Assembly: GCF_000067165.1 (NCBI RefSeq)
Contig: NC_010162.1
Coordinates: 8,005,001 to 8,069,000, forward strand
Length of the DNA: 64,000 nt
From: Sorangium cellulosum So ce56
Lineage (GTDB): Bacteria; Myxococcota_A; Polyangia; Polyangiales; Polyangiaceae
Reading direction: 5' to 3'
Shown here: in pieces, positions 1 through 9,000 of the stretch
Numbering within the stretch: position 1 is the first letter of the stretch
How the letters are laid out: each line of letters begins with the position of its first letter
The notes under the pieces: generated by a model
What the model was told of the DNA's origin: nothing
The model's database searches: none
Seen by the model: the letters and a program-made list of their open reading frames with translations, nothing else
Translations under genes and position numbers: made by a program

Positions 1-511
1 CGATGTGCCGCTGGACCGAGGTACGCCTTCGCTCCCCGTCGCGCCGGAGCAGCACCTGCGCCTCATCATCGCCCTCGACCGCAAGCATCGGGACCAGATC
101 GTAGGAGAGCTTGGTCCCCTTGAAGTCCAGCCGGACGGAGCTCTTCGTCGGGTTGCGGCGCGTGTTCGGGTAGCTCGCCCGGGCGTACCGCTCGAACCGA
201 TCGAGCAGGCTCTCGATATCTTCCCCCTCCGACGTCTGCGGGGAGATGACAAACGCGAGATCGACGTCCTGCCCCTCGACCTCGTGGTCGCCGCGCATGT
301 GGCGCCGCAGTCCGGTCTTCTTGGCGAATGACCCGGACCACGGCATGGACCGCACCACGAGGCCGTCGCGCGACGCCTTGGCGCCGATGCGGTCGCGGAT
401 CTCCTCCGCCTGCTTACAGATAGCTTCTCGCGTCGCCTCCTCGGGTTTGATCCAGTCCACGAACGCCGTCAGCCAGCGATGCGACGCGCTCTGGGTGCTC
501 AGCTTGCCCAT
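1..511 (-). CDS. CD-NTase (CBASS-type cyclic oligonucleotide synthase), C-terminus off the left edge
   Basis: The gene starts with ATG at 511, behind a GGAGGAT Shine-Dalgarno sequence, and runs off the left edge, leaving 170 residues. Seen: a nucleotidyltransferase core with SGSFAKKTGL at about residues 64-73, then QDVDLAFVIS at about 85-94 (the DxD metal pair), then SYDLVPML at about 142-149 with the third acidic residue. This order (GS loop, DxD, late Asp in a DLVP context) is that of the SMODS/CD-NTase family, which makes cyclic di- or trinucleotides as alarm signals in CBASS anti-phage defence. The effector would lie to the left and cannot be seen. The FHA gene lies upstream in the same direction with a 137-base gap. 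It could instead be another minimal nucleotidyltransferase, since the C-terminal helical domain is missing from view. Confidence 0.8.
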   Translation of the reverse strand, partial: MGKLSTQSASHRWLTAFVDWIKPEEATREAICKQAEEIRDRIGAKASRDGLVVRSMPWSGSFAKKTGLRRHMRGDHEVEGQDVDLAFVISPQTSEGEDIESLLDRFERYARASYPNTRRNPTKSSVRLDFKGTKLSYDLVPMLAVEGDDEAQVLLRRDGERRRTSVQRHI

Positions 512-648
512 CGATCCTCCGGATGCCCCTCTCCGCGGGTCCACCCCTGGCGGGCGGCGCGGCAGAGCACCCGGAGGATATGGACGAGCCCGCCTCCCGC
601 AAGGCTCGCCGTATTTCATGTCATTTCACGGCGGGCCCGTCAGAGGCA

Positions 649-1563
649 CTACGCCTTGAGCTCCTCCACACGTCCGGTCGCTATCCGGATCTCCCGCCGC
701 CTCCGCTGCACGATTTCGCTCCCCAGGCCGGCCTTGGCAAATGCCTGGCGCGCGCGGAAGAGGAGGACGTTCAGGTACTTCTCGTCGACGCGGAGCTGTC
801 TCGCGAGGTCGACCACATGGATCCACCCCTGCTCGTCCTCAGGGAGCTCCCCACGAGCGGCGTCCTTCCGCCGCGCGCGGGCGAGCAACAGCAGCGCGTA
901 GAAGGGAGCGAACTGCCCGATCTCCAGCACGTCGCCCCCATCCACCGCTTCGATACGCACGTGCTCCTCGTCGCGGCTCACGTGAAATCGCAGGGTGCAT
1001 GTGACGAGCGAGAGAGACGGGGCCGTCTTGTAGGTTCCTGCGATCGGCGAGGCAGGCGGCACCGTAAGCATCCATCGCTCTTCCGCGACCGTGATCTCCT
1101 CCTTGTCGCTCACCGGGCGCTGCGAGCCGTCCGAGCCCTCGATCAGCCACCGCCCCGCGGTATCGACGAAGATGGATACGAGGACGCTGTCCGCGTCCGG
1201 GAGCGCAAGCAGCCCGTCCACCGCCTGGCGCTCTTCGCCCGTGGCGAGCGCGCGGGCGACGACCACGGGACCTCCATCGTCGGTCAGCTCCCATCGCTCG
1301 GCGCTGCCGCCGAACTGGAGGACGGATCCCCGCTTGATGTCCACGTTCGTCCCGGCCTCGAGGGGGCGCCCGTCGACCGAGGTGCCGTTGGTGCTCGCCA
1401 GGTCGCGCACCTGCCATCGCTCGCCTTTCCAGGACACCGCGGCGTGATCGTTCGACGCCGCGTGATCGGTGAGACGCACGGCAGAGCTAGGCGCGCGGCC
1501 CACGATGGCATGGGCGGCCAGCACCACCGAACTTCCTGACGAGACGTGCCGGAGGACTCCCAT
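649..1563 (-). CDS. FHA-domain protein with a probable C-terminal winged-helix domain
   Basis: The N-terminal third (about residues 12-95) is a forkhead-associated phosphothreonine-binding domain. It has the GR pair near residue 22, the DHAAV strand, and DLASTNGTSVDG carrying the conserved Asn/Gly turn. The serine of the usual SxxH motif is shifted (SNDH). The middle is unrecognised. The last about 80 residues are basic and helical and read like a winged-helix DNA- or RNA-binding module. I chose the ATG at 1563 because family members begin a few residues before the first strand; an upstream in-frame ATG at 1584 is possible. The gene is divergent from the Ser/Thr kinase, so a kinase-FHA signalling pair is a fair inference. 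It reads toward the CD-NTase. Confidence 0.75.
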   Translation of the reverse strand: MGVLRHVSSGSSVVLAAHAIVGRAPSSAVRLTDHAASNDHAAVSWKGERWQVRDLASTNGTSVDGRPLEAGTNVDIKRGSVLQFGGSAERWELTDDGGPVVVARALATGEERQAVDGLLALPDADSVLVSIFVDTAGRWLIEGSDGSQRPVSDKEEITVAEERWMLTVPPASPIAGTYKTAPSLSLVTCTLRFHVSRDEEHVRIEAVDGGDVLEIGQFAPFYALLLLARARRKDAARGELPEDEQGWIHVVDLARQLRVDEKYLNVLLFRARQAFAKAGLGSEIVQRRRREIRIATGRVEELKA

Positions 1564-1651
1564 CGCGCGCAGGATAAACGGCATCGCTGAGCCAGTTCAA
1601 TGCGCCCGCCGGACGCGGCGTCCTGTACACTGCGATCGCCGGACGTGGACC

Positions 1652-4249
1652 ATGATCGAGCGGCTGCGCCTCATCGCGAAAGTGCACGGGATCGGCGGCG
1701 ACGCGCTCCGCGAGCTCACGGAGCTCTACGAGGGATCGCTCCCGCGGGTGCCCACGCACCGCGTCGGAGACCCCCATCGCGACGCTCCGGCGCCGTCCGC
1801 TCCGGAGGACTTCCGGCACCGGTACGAGGACCGAGGGCGCATCGGTCTCGGCGGGTTCAGCGAGGTACGCGAGGCCTGGGACCGGCGCATCGGACGGTGT
1901 GTGGCGCTGAAGGTGCAGCTCCCGTCGAGGAGCTCGCCGGACGACTGCGCGCGCTTCCGGCAAGAGGTCGCCCTCACGGCCCGGCTCCAGCACCCCGGCG
2001 TCGTCCCGCTCTACGACTGGGGTGAGCTGCCCGACGGCCGCATCTGGTTCACCATGAAGCGGGTCCGCGGCGACACGATCGGCAGACGCACGGCCGCGCT
2101 GCACAGGCAGCGAAGCACCGAGTTCATGTGGGCGCTGCGCCGGCTGCTCGACGATTTTCGCCGGCTGTGCGAGCCGGTGGCCCACGCCCACGCGCAGCGC
2201 ATCATCCATCGCGACATCAGCCCTCACAACCTCATGGTCGGCGACCTGGGCGAGGTGCACGTCATGGACTGGGGCCTCGCCCGCGACCTCGGCGGCGTCT
2301 CAGCGGCCCCGCGGCGTGAGGACACGGTGTCAGGGCCGTCATGGCTGCCCGCTCCGGATCCGTCGGAGGGGAGCGTGCGGACGCGGGTCGCAGGCACGCC
2401 GTTCTATATGTCTCCAGAGCAGGCGCACTGCGAGATCGCGGCGATGGGTCCGGCGAGCGACGTCTACGCCTTCGGCGCCGTGCTCTACGAGATCTTGAGC
2501 GGCGAGCCGCCGTATACGCCGCCGCAGGGAAGGCACGAGACCGCTGAACAGACCATCGCGCGCGTCCGGAGCGGACCGCCGCGCGCGATCGAGGAGGTCG
2601 CGCGGGGCGAGGTCCCCGAGGAGCTCCATGCGCTGTGCCGCCGGGCGATGGCGCGCGCACCTGCGGACCGCTACGCGCACGCCGGCGCGTTGATGGAGGC
2701 GGTGCGCGATTGGCTCGACGGCGCGGATCGTCAGGAGCGCGCGGTGCGCATCGTGGAGGAGGCGCACCGCGAGCACCGCGCGCGGATCGCCCGGCTGCGA
2801 GCGAAGGCCGACCACCACAGGGCGGCGTCCCGGGAGATCCTCGACAGGCTGCGCTCGTTCGATGGAGCCCAGGACAAGGCGGAGGGCTGGAAGCTCGCGG
2901 ACGACGCGGCGGCGCTCGATCAGGAGGCGCTGCGCGAAGAGATCTACTGGACACAGAAGCTGCGCTCTGCGCTCAACGAGGTGCCCGGCCTCGAAGAGGC
3001 GCACGGCGCGCTGGCCGAGCACTACGCCGACAGCCTCGTGCGGGCCGAGGCGAAGCGCGATCGGCCCGCAGCGACGCGCCTCGCAGCGCTCGTCGAAGAC
3101 CACGCGAGGCACCTGCCCGCGGACGGACGCGCCCGCTACGAGGCGCTGCTCCGAGGCGACGCGCGGCTCACGCTGGTGACCGCGCCGGAGGGCGCTCGTG
3201 TCACCATCAAGCCGTACGAGCCGGTCAACCGCTATCTCATGGCCAGCGACGAGCGAACGCGCACGGCCATCGCGCCGCTCCAGGAGCACGGCCTCCAGCG
3301 CGGCAGCTATCTCCTGCTCCTCGCGGCGCCTGGCCATGGCGAGGCACGTTACCCGGTGGCGCTCGGGGGCGACGAACACTGGGACGGAGTCCGCCCTGGA
3401 GGGACAGCGCCGCATCCTATCCGCCTGCTTCGCGAAGACGAGCTCGCGCCGGATGACGTCTATGTGCCGGCAGGGTGGTTCATCGCCGGCGGCGATCCGC
3501 GCGCGGGGGAGAGCCTCCCGCGGCGACGCGTCTGGCTCGACGGGTTCGTGATGAAGAAATACCCCGTCACCAACGCCGAGTATGTCGACTTCCTCAACGC
3601 GCTGGTCGAGGAAGGGCGCGCGGGAGAGGCGCGCCGGCATTGTCCGACGCACGCGCCGGGGGCAACCCTGAGCGACGACGCGCCGCTGGCCTACGCGCTC
3701 GACGAGCGCTCAGGGCGCTACCGCCTCAAGGCGCCCGAGGTCGAGCATGCGTTGCCTGTGGTCTTCGTCGATTGGCATGCGGCGATGGCCTATGCGGCGT
3801 ACTGGGCCCGCCGGACCGGCCTGCCGTGGCGGCTCCCGAGCGAGCTCGAATGGGAGAAGGCCGCGCGCGGCGTCGATGGGCGGTTCATGCCATGGGGGGA
3901 TCAGATCGAGCCCACGTGGGCGTGCGTGTCGGGCAGCCACCCCGAGCGGAAGCGGGTCATGTCGGTGCACGAGTATCCCACCGACGTCAGCCCCTACGGC
4001 GTCCGCGGCATGGCGGGCAACGTACGCGACTGGTGCGTCGAACGGTGGCGTCTCGCTGGTCCGCGCGCGGAGCACGGCATCGTGCGCGTGGAGGCAGCAC
4101 CGACCGACGATACCGCCGATCGTCCGGTGCGCGGCGGCGCCTGGATCTCGACGGGCGAGCTCGTCCGCCTCGCGGTCCGGTACGCCGAGCCTCCCACGAA
4201 GCGCCACGGCGTGCTGGGATTTCGCCTCGCGAGGCCGATCGAGCCGTGA
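1652..4249 (+). CDS. Ser/Thr protein kinase with C-terminal formylglycine-generating-enzyme (FGE-sulfatase) domain
   Basis: The protein has 865 residues. An Hanks-type kinase domain spans about residues 57-350: glycine loop GRIGLGGFSEV at 62-72, catalytic Lys in VALKV at about 87, HRDISPHN at 186-193, DWG in place of DFG at about 206-208, and GTPFYMSPEQ at about 248-257. An Arg/Glu/Ala-rich helical stretch (about 355-480) follows. The last about 260 residues form an FGE-sulfatase/SUMF1-like domain (PAGWFIAGG, YPVTNAEY, LPSELEWEKAARG, GMAGNVRDWC, RPVRGGAW, GFRLAR). Fusions of this kind are known from bacterial signalling proteins; here the FGE domain probably binds ligand or peptide rather than modifying sulfatases. 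No transmembrane segment was seen. The start at 1652 lies right before the first kinase-proximal helix; the frame is open further upstream but would overlap the FHA gene. Confidence 0.9.
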   Translation: MIERLRLIAKVHGIGGDALRELTELYEGSLPRVPTHRVGDPHRDAPAPSAPEDFRHRYEDRGRIGLGGFSEVREAWDRRIGRCVALKVQLPSRSSPDDCARFRQEVALTARLQHPGVVPLYDWGELPDGRIWFTMKRVRGDTIGRRTAALHRQRSTEFMWALRRLLDDFRRLCEPVAHAHAQRIIHRDISPHNLMVGDLGEVHVMDWGLARDLGGVSAAPRREDTVSGPSWLPAPDPSEGSVRTRVAGTPFYMSPEQAHCEIAAMGPASDVYAFGAVLYEILSGEPPYTPPQGRHETAEQTIARVRSGPPRAIEEVARGEVPEELHALCRRAMARAPADRYAHAGALMEAVRDWLDGADRQERAVRIVEEAHREHRARIARLRAKADHHRAASREILDRLRSFDGAQDKAEGWKLADDAAALDQEALREEIYWTQKLRSALNEVPGLEEAHGALAEHYADSLVRAEAKRDRPAATRLAALVEDHARHLPADGRARYEALLRGDARLTLVTAPEGARVTIKPYEPVNRYLMASDERTRTAIAPLQEHGLQRGSYLLLLAAPGHGEARYPVALGGDEHWDGVRPGGTAPHPIRLLREDELAPDDVYVPAGWFIAGGDPRAGESLPRRRVWLDGFVMKKYPVTNAEYVDFLNALVEEGRAGEARRHCPTHAPGATLSDDAPLAYALDERSGRYRLKAPEVEHALPVVFVDWHAAMAYAAYWARRTGLPWRLPSELEWEKAARGVDGRFMPWGDQIEPTWACVSGSHPERKRVMSVHEYPTDVSPYGVRGMAGNVRDWCVERWRLAGPRAEHGIVRVEAAPTDDTADRPVRGGAWISTGELVRLAVRYAEPPTKRHGVLGFRLARPIEP

Positions 4250-4259
4250 TTCGCCGGGA

Positions 4260-4880
4260 TCACGAGCCGAAGGGGCTCGTGGTGTAGAACCAAGTCCATC
4301 CTCCAATGTCGCTCGGATCGAGGCTCGGCGCGCCGTTCTCGTCTTTCACCATCTCGAACGTGAGCTTTTCGGGCGTCGCGTGGAACAGCGTCCGCGCGTC
4401 TCGGGTCTTGTACCACGTGACCCTCTCGAGCCTGCCCTGCTGGTCCTGCTCGATGAGCAGGCCAATCATCTTGGTGCTGTCGTCCGGATCGATCGCCTTG
4501 AAGAGGCGCTTGTGCGCCGCCGAGGACGTGCACACCCCACGGCGCCACTTGGCCGACTGCAACAGGTCGAGGTGCATCGGCATGGTCCCGACGAAGCCCT
4601 CGATCGCCTGCTGTGAGCACGCGATCGCGTCGGCGTGCATGGAAAGCGAGGTGACCCCGTCGATGAGGACACCGGCATTTCCATGGTGATACTCGCGATA
4701 GGGGGAGTGCTGGGGCGTCGCCTGGTCATTCATCAGCACGATCCGCGCGAGGTCGACCCCGGCGCGGTCGACGAAGAGGCGGATCCGGGTCACGACCCGC
4801 GTGTCGACTGGAAACTGCTCATTCCCCGGGTTCTCCAGGATGTCTTTGCTGTCATTGCTCTCAGAGCGACCTTTGTGCAT
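4260..4880 (-). CDS. uncharacterised protein (206 residues)
   Basis: I do not recognise the family. The protein is soluble, with an even mix of charged and hydrophobic residues and a plausible fold: several strand-like blocks such as RVVTRIRLFVD and KMIGLLIEQDQQG, and a Trp-rich C-terminus (GGWTWFYTTSPFG). There is no signal peptide or membrane segment. It converges on the kinase gene with an 11-base gap. The composition and codon use are like a real gene, and no better frame overlaps it. About 170 bases upstream of its start is a short stretch identical to the end of an attC-like site found at 26.8 kb, so it could be mobile cargo. Confidence 0.6.
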   Translation of the reverse strand: MHKGRSESNDSKDILENPGNEQFPVDTRVVTRIRLFVDRAGVDLARIVLMNDQATPQHSPYREYHHGNAGVLIDGVTSLSMHADAIACSQQAIEGFVGTMPMHLDLLQSAKWRRGVCTSSAAHKRLFKAIDPDDSTKMIGLLIEQDQQGRLERVTWYKTRDARTLFHATPEKLTFEMVKDENGAPSLDPSDIGGWTWFYTTSPFGS

Positions 4881-5123
4881 GGTTGGTCATCCTCGGTTGA
4901 AGGGGCGCGCCGACCCATCGACACGCGGGCAACGGCGACCGCGTCGCCGTCGCCGGTCGAGAGGTTACGACAAGCTCGAGTGCATGACGATTTCATCTCA
5001 TTTCACGAGGGTGCCTGGTCCTCCGCCAGCGTCGATCACACCGAGAATGCACCAATAACGTAGCCAACTTACGCGGGCGGAAGACGCTCGTGACACGGAT
5101 ACGCTCTCATGCGGCCGCCGCCA

Positions 5124-6092
5124 TCACAGCATCGCCTCCAGCGCAGCCGCCGTCCGTGGGTCGACCGCGATCGGCTCCTGCTCGAGCCACAGGCCGCCCG
5201 CAGCGAGCCGCCGCACGAGCTCGGGCGCGTCGCGAAGGTCGACATCCGCCGGCCAGGCGCAGCGGCGGCCCTTCGCCTCGACGAGCTCTCCCCAGAACGG
5301 CGGCACGAACCAGCGGAGATCCGCTCGCGCGCCGCGGAGGTGCTGGAAGATGCGGGTGCCATTGGGATCGAGGTCGCCGAAATGCACCACGGGGACGTGC
5401 GTCAGGCGTTCGAGCAGCCGGGTGACGGTCGCCGTGTCCCACCCCGGGACGTGCGCGAAGAGCCAGCCCTCGATCGTCACTAGATCACAGAACGCCCCGA
5501 GGTTCTCGACGAGGAGCGCCGCGCGGAAGGTCCCTTCGAGCTCGAGTCCGCTCTTCAGCGCACGCTCGGGCAGCGACACCTCGCCCAGCACTGCAGCGAC
5601 GGCCGCGAGATCGACCGCGCCATGCGGCGCCCGGGCCACGAGGCCCGCCGGCGGCCTGAGCCTCACCGAGCCGTCGTGCGTGGCCTCGCTCTCGCCGAGG
5701 GCGGCGATGCGTCGCTCGGTGAGCGCCGCCTTCGAATGCGCGGCGACGAGCGCCGCGGCCGTCCGCCGGTTGATCTGGTCCGGGAGCGCCGGGAGCCCCT
5801 CGGCGCGCTGCGCGTCCTCCAGCGCGGCCCAGCCGTCCGGCGTGGGCGGGAGGCCGCGCGCGGTCAGCTCCGCGAGCCCCGCGCCCCACGCGGGCCAGAC
5901 CCGAGCGAGGAGCGCGGCGAGCTCGCCGCGCCGGCTCTCGACGAGGCCGAGCTCGTCCCGCCGCCCGGTGCGCCTCGTCCACGGCAGCTCGCCGAGGGCG
6001 TCCCACGCCGCGGCCTGCGCGCGACGGCGCCTGAGCGCGCCGCGCACGAGCAACTCGAGCAGTGCGAGCCGCTCCTCCGCCGTCTGCCACAT
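5124..6092 (-). CDS. jetD: JetD, Toprim nuclease subunit of a Wadjet/Mks-type system
   Basis: The protein has about 322 residues. The C-terminal half carries a Toprim-like fold related to topoisomerase VI subunit A: the acidic strand LLVENLGAF with Glu at about 196, and HFGDLDPNGTRIF with the DxD pair at about 240-242. In Wadjet systems JetD is the nuclease that cuts small circular DNA once the SMC complex has extruded it. The N-terminal half is helical with a DNA-binding look. The ATG at 6092 overlaps the stop of the SMC gene (TGATG), so the genes are translationally coupled; a GTG sits one codon earlier. It is the last of four co-directional genes. Known: JetD homologues (MksG) also accompany MksBEF condensins. 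Confidence 0.9.
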   Translation of the reverse strand: MWQTAEERLALLELLVRGALRRRRAQAAAWDALGELPWTRRTGRRDELGLVESRRGELAALLARVWPAWGAGLAELTARGLPPTPDGWAALEDAQRAEGLPALPDQINRRTAAALVAAHSKAALTERRIAALGESEATHDGSVRLRPPAGLVARAPHGAVDLAAVAAVLGEVSLPERALKSGLELEGTFRAALLVENLGAFCDLVTIEGWLFAHVPGWDTATVTRLLERLTHVPVVHFGDLDPNGTRIFQHLRGARADLRWFVPPFWGELVEAKGRRCAWPADVDLRDAPELVRRLAAGGLWLEQEPIAVDPRTAAALEAML

Positions 6093-9000
6093 CACGCCTC
6101 GGCTCGCGTGCGCCGGCCGCTCACCAGCACCTCCTCACGCCCGTCCGGCGTGGCGCGACGCACGAGGCGGTACGTGGTGTTGCCCTCGGCGCGAGCGACC
6201 TCCGGAGCGGCGATCAGGAGCTGCAGATCGAGCGTCTGGCAGAGGTCGAAGAGCACGCCCAGGTTGTCATGCGAGAGCCGGTTCGCCTCGTCGAGGAACA
6301 GGAAGCGAAGCGAGCCATGGGACTTCTTCCCTCTCAGGAGGGTCGCGTCGCGCTCCCACTCGGTCAGGACGACCATCATCAACGCCGCTCCGACGCCGAT
6401 GGCCTCGCCGGTGGACAGCCGCGTCGGATTCGCGATCTCCCAGTCGGCCCCGGCCTTGCGGCGGATCTCGACCTGGAGGTGGACGTACTCGCGGTAGTCG
6501 AGCAGGCGCTGCCCGCCCGTCCGCCCGCCGCCGTAGCGCCGGAAGATCTCGTCGAGCGCCTCCTCGATCGGCATGTCCGCCTGGAACAAGAGCCCCTGCG
6601 CCGCCCCCTCGCGCAGCGCGCGCAAGACCTGATCCATCCTCTCCACCGGGTGCAGGCGGACGCAGATCCCCTGGATGCTGCCGAAGCTCACGCCCTCGAG
6701 GTTCTTGTTGAGGCGCGTGACCTGCCCGCGCGCCTTGCGGATCTGGACGTCGATGCCGCGCGCCACGTCCTCGCTCGCGCCGCGCAGGTCGCTCTCCTGG
6801 CGGGCGAGACGCTCCTCGAGGGTGGAGAGCTGGTCGCGCAGGCGGAGCAGCGCCTCGCGCGGGTCGTCGACCTCGGCCACCTGGGCCGGCAGCCGCCGGC
6901 GCAGCCAGTCCCGGACGGTGAGCCAGAGCCCGAGGTAAGCGTCTGCGAACGCGGCGTCCGAGGTGTCGCGCAGCACCTGGAGCTCGGTGAGCAGCGCGAC
7001 GCCGCCCTGCGCCGCGCGCAGCCGCTCGAGGAGGATCTCGCGCCGCGTCCTCGCCTCCTGCACGAGGTTCACGTGGCCGCGGACGTCCCCCAGCTCGGTC
7101 GGCCCTCCGGCGAGCGGGCCGCCGCCCAGACCGTGGTGCGCCGCGCGCTCACGGAGGTCGTCCCACCGCTTCACCGCCGGCTCGGCCTCGCGGCGCTCGC
7201 CGGTGAGCTTCTCGTCCGCCTCCTTCGCCCGCCCCTCCGCCTCGCGGAGGGCGCCCTCCTGGCGTCCGCGCGTCGTGAGCAGCGCGTCGCGCCGGCCGTC
7301 GCTCGCGCGGAGCTCCCCGTCGAGCCGCGAGACCTCCCCTGCCGCGGCGGCGGCGGCCTCCTCGCTCGGCGCCGGCACGCCGAGCGCCTCGAAGCGCTCG
7401 GCGGCCGCCGCGTGCTCCTGCGCGGCGACGCGCCGCCTTCCATCGGCGTCCTGGAACCTCGCCGTGGCATCGTCGTGGCGGTCGTCGGCGCCGCGCGCGG
7501 CCGTGTCGGCCTCGCGCTGCTGCTCCTCGGCCTCGCGCAGCTGCGCCTGGATCGCCGGCACGAGCGCCTGGTCGGCGGCGAGCCTCCGCGGCGCCTCCTC
7601 CCAGCCGAGGGCCTCGACGTTCGCGCGGACGTAGGAGAGCGCGTCGATGCCCGCGTCGAGGCGCTCCCGCCGCGCCTTGAGCTCGAGGACGCGCCCGCGC
7701 AGAAGAGCGAGCTCCTCGCCGGAGAGCGGCGGCTGCCGCAGCGTCGCGAGCTGCCGGTCAACGAGCTCCGCCCGCCGCCCCTGCGAGGCCACGGACGCCT
7801 TCGCCGACAGCGCCGCCGCGCGCTCCGCGTCGAGCGCGCGGGCGCGCTCGCCGTGGTGGGGCGGGTCGAGCAGCATCGCCTCGCCCAGGAGCGCGCGGAG
7901 CCCGTCGACGCGCGGCCGGAGCGCCCGCGCCGCCTCGGCGTGGCGCACGATCGCGCCGCGATGGCGCTCGAGGTGCGCCTCGGCCTCCACGATGGCGCGC
8001 CTCGCGGCCGCGAGCGCCGGCGCGGGATCGCCCGCGAGCCACACGGCGTGCCCGGCGAGGAGCGCCTCGCCGTCCGCGACGAGGCGCTCGAGCTCGCGCC
8101 GGCGCGCCCTCGCCTCGTGGAGCTCGCGCGCCTCCTCCTCGGCCTCGCGGCGCAGCGCCGCCGCGCGCTCCTCCCGCGCGCGCCGGCCGAGGCGCGGGTG
8201 CGACGGGATCCGCGACACGCGCAGCGCGATCCCCTCGTCGACCGCGACGTCCCGATCGCCGACCTCGACCGGGCTCCTCGCGGAGGCCAGCCGATCGAGA
8301 TCCGCTTCGCGCGAGACCAGCAGCACGTCGCCGAGCGTGTCCGGGCGCCCCGCGAGCGCGCGGGCGGCGCGGCCCGGATCGTCCACGACCAGCGCCTGCG
8401 CGAGGCCTCCGAGGCGAGCCTCGATCTCCGCAGCCTCGTGGAGCGCGACGTCCTCGAAGCCGAGCGCGACCAGCTCGGCGCCGAGCCGGTCCTTGAGCTG
8501 CAGCAGCTCGGGCGCGAACGGCCCCCCCGCGGCCAGGAGCTCCCTGGCCTCGCGCAAGAGCCGCTCCTGCGCCTCACGGCTCAGCTCCTCCGACCGCTGC
8601 GCCGCCACCAGCCGCTCCGCGAGCGTGGCGCGCGCGGCGTCGAGGCCGGCGCGGTCGGCGACCGCGGCGCCGACGTGCGCTCCCAGCCGGGCTGCCCGCG
8701 CGTCGAGCTCGCGCCACTCGGGCTCCCGCGCCGCGAGCTCGCGGCGACGGGCCTCGAGCTCCTTCAGGTGGGCCTCCGTCCCGGTGGCCCCCGCTCTCGC
8801 CGTTCGCGCCTCGTCGTCGTGGCCCTCCCGCTCCGCCTCGGCCTCGCTCAAGAGCCGCTCGACGAGCGCCGCGGCCAGCTCGCCGGCGATCGACACGCCG
8901 AGCCCCTCCGCCTGACGGCGCGCGCGCTCCTGCCTCGCCTCCAGGCGCCGCGCCTCTCCGAGCTCTCCCTCGATCGCGGGGAGGCGCCCTGCGAGCGCGA

